NCBI RefSeq assembly: GCF_009909185.1
Contig: NZ_JAAAMV010000012.1
Location: 242,999-306,998 of the forward strand
Direction: 5' to 3'
DNA from: Paenibacillus glycinis
GTDB lineage: Bacteria; Bacillota; Bacilli; Paenibacillales; Paenibacillaceae
Length of the DNA stretch: 64,000 nucleotides
Below the pieces are notes generated by a model. The model was given only the letters and a program-made list of their open reading frames with translations. It did not search any database and was not told the origin of the DNA. The translations under genes and the position numbers were made by a program. Numbering within the stretch: the stretch's first letter is position 1; each line of letters opens with the position of its first letter. Below, one piece after another: positions 63,755-64,000 of this stretch.

Positions 63755-63829
63755 TGGTGACCCGTAGGGGACTCGAACCCCTGTTACCTCCGTGAAAGGG
63801 AGGTGTCTTAACCACTTGACCAACGGGCC
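63755..63829 (-). tRNA. tRNA-Glu (anticodon TTC)
   Basis: Full cloverleaf; anticodon loop CTTTCAC; 3' CCA encoded. Confidence 0.95.
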
Positions 63830-63845
63830 TTGTACAAAAAATAAC

Positions 63846-63921
63846 TGGAGCTCTCAACCGGGATCGAACCGGTGACCTCATCCTTACCATGGATGCACTC
63901 TACCTACTGAGCTATGAGAGC
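63846..63921 (-). tRNA. tRNA-Thr (anticodon GGT)
   Basis: Full cloverleaf; anticodon loop ATGGTAA; 3' CCA encoded. Confidence 0.95.
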
Positions 63922-63926
63922 GTAAA

Positions 63927-64000
63927 TGGCTCCCCGAACAGGACTCGAACCTGTGACAACTCGATTAACAGTCGAGTGCTCTACCAACTGAGCTATCAGG
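63927..64000 (-). tRNA. tRNA-Asn (anticodon GTT), 5' end outside window
   Basis: Anticodon loop CTGTTAA; 3' CCA encoded. About two bases of the 5' acceptor strand are beyond the window edge. Confidence 0.92.

Noticed and set aside
1..64000. CRISPR array or CRISPR-associated Tn7 (CAST)
   Set aside because: Despite two TniQ genes, no cas genes and no spaced direct repeats of CRISPR type were seen.

Overview
The window comes from a Paenibacillaceae-type Firmicute (Paenibacillus/Cohnella-like). The GC-rich core keeps the Bacillus gene order sigW-rsiW-cdaA-cdaR-glmM-glmS, with a glmS ribozyme ahead of glmS, and the minus strand also carries ppc, Fur-type boxes and dense tRNA arrays. Two regions of this core (1-4171 and 50038-64000) flank a long AT-rich insertion.

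Left core (1-4171): a TetR regulator cut by the window edge, a short-chain reductase plus glycosyltransferase operon, and a divergent GNAT gene. Two identical-style TetR operators sit inside the two divergent promoters.

Central insertion (4172-50037, about 45.9 kb): a Tn7-like transposon in the classical attTn7 site. Its right end lies 25 bp past the glmS stop codon. The right end has four TnsB-type sites spaced exactly 20 bp and the left end has three dispersed sites, as in Tn7. It encodes TnsA, TnsB, TnsC and two TniQ/TnsD proteins. Cargo includes: (a) a 17-gene minus-strand biosynthetic operon (4988-25703) with a divergent MATE exporter; (b) a degenerate IS3 copy, a methyltransferase and a decayed stretch; (c) a membrane MORN-repeat protein whose upstream region was hit by an intact IS256-family element with a perfect 8-bp target duplication; (d) a Gabija-like OLD nuclease/UvrD helicase pair; (e) Xre regulators, a DGQHR protein, small genes and a solute-binding-protein fragment near the right end.

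The biosynthetic operon is the likely novel system. It joins three enzymes resembling the Campylobacter phosphoramidate pathway (glutamine kinase, CTP:phosphoglutamine cytidylyltransferase, gamma-glutamyl-CDP-amidate hydrolase) to copies of MurA, MurB and two MurC-type ligases. Further genes are nucleotide enzymes (UMP-kinase-like, phosphopentomutase-like, HIT, Nudix), an O-carbamoyltransferase, an HPr-kinase-like protein, an NTP_transf_5 protein, a cupin-like protein and a beta-lactamase-fold protein without signal peptide. I infer a nucleotide- or muramyl-based, carbamoylated, phosphoramidate-bearing metabolite, possibly a cell-wall antimetabolite exported by the MATE protein. The product is not known to me.

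Right core (50038-64000): glmS, its ribozyme leader, glmM, cdaR, cdaA, an rsiW-like anti-sigma gene, sigW, a DnaA-box cluster, ppc, four tRNAs, a Fur-boxed siderophore ABC ATPase and seven more tRNAs, the last running off the window.
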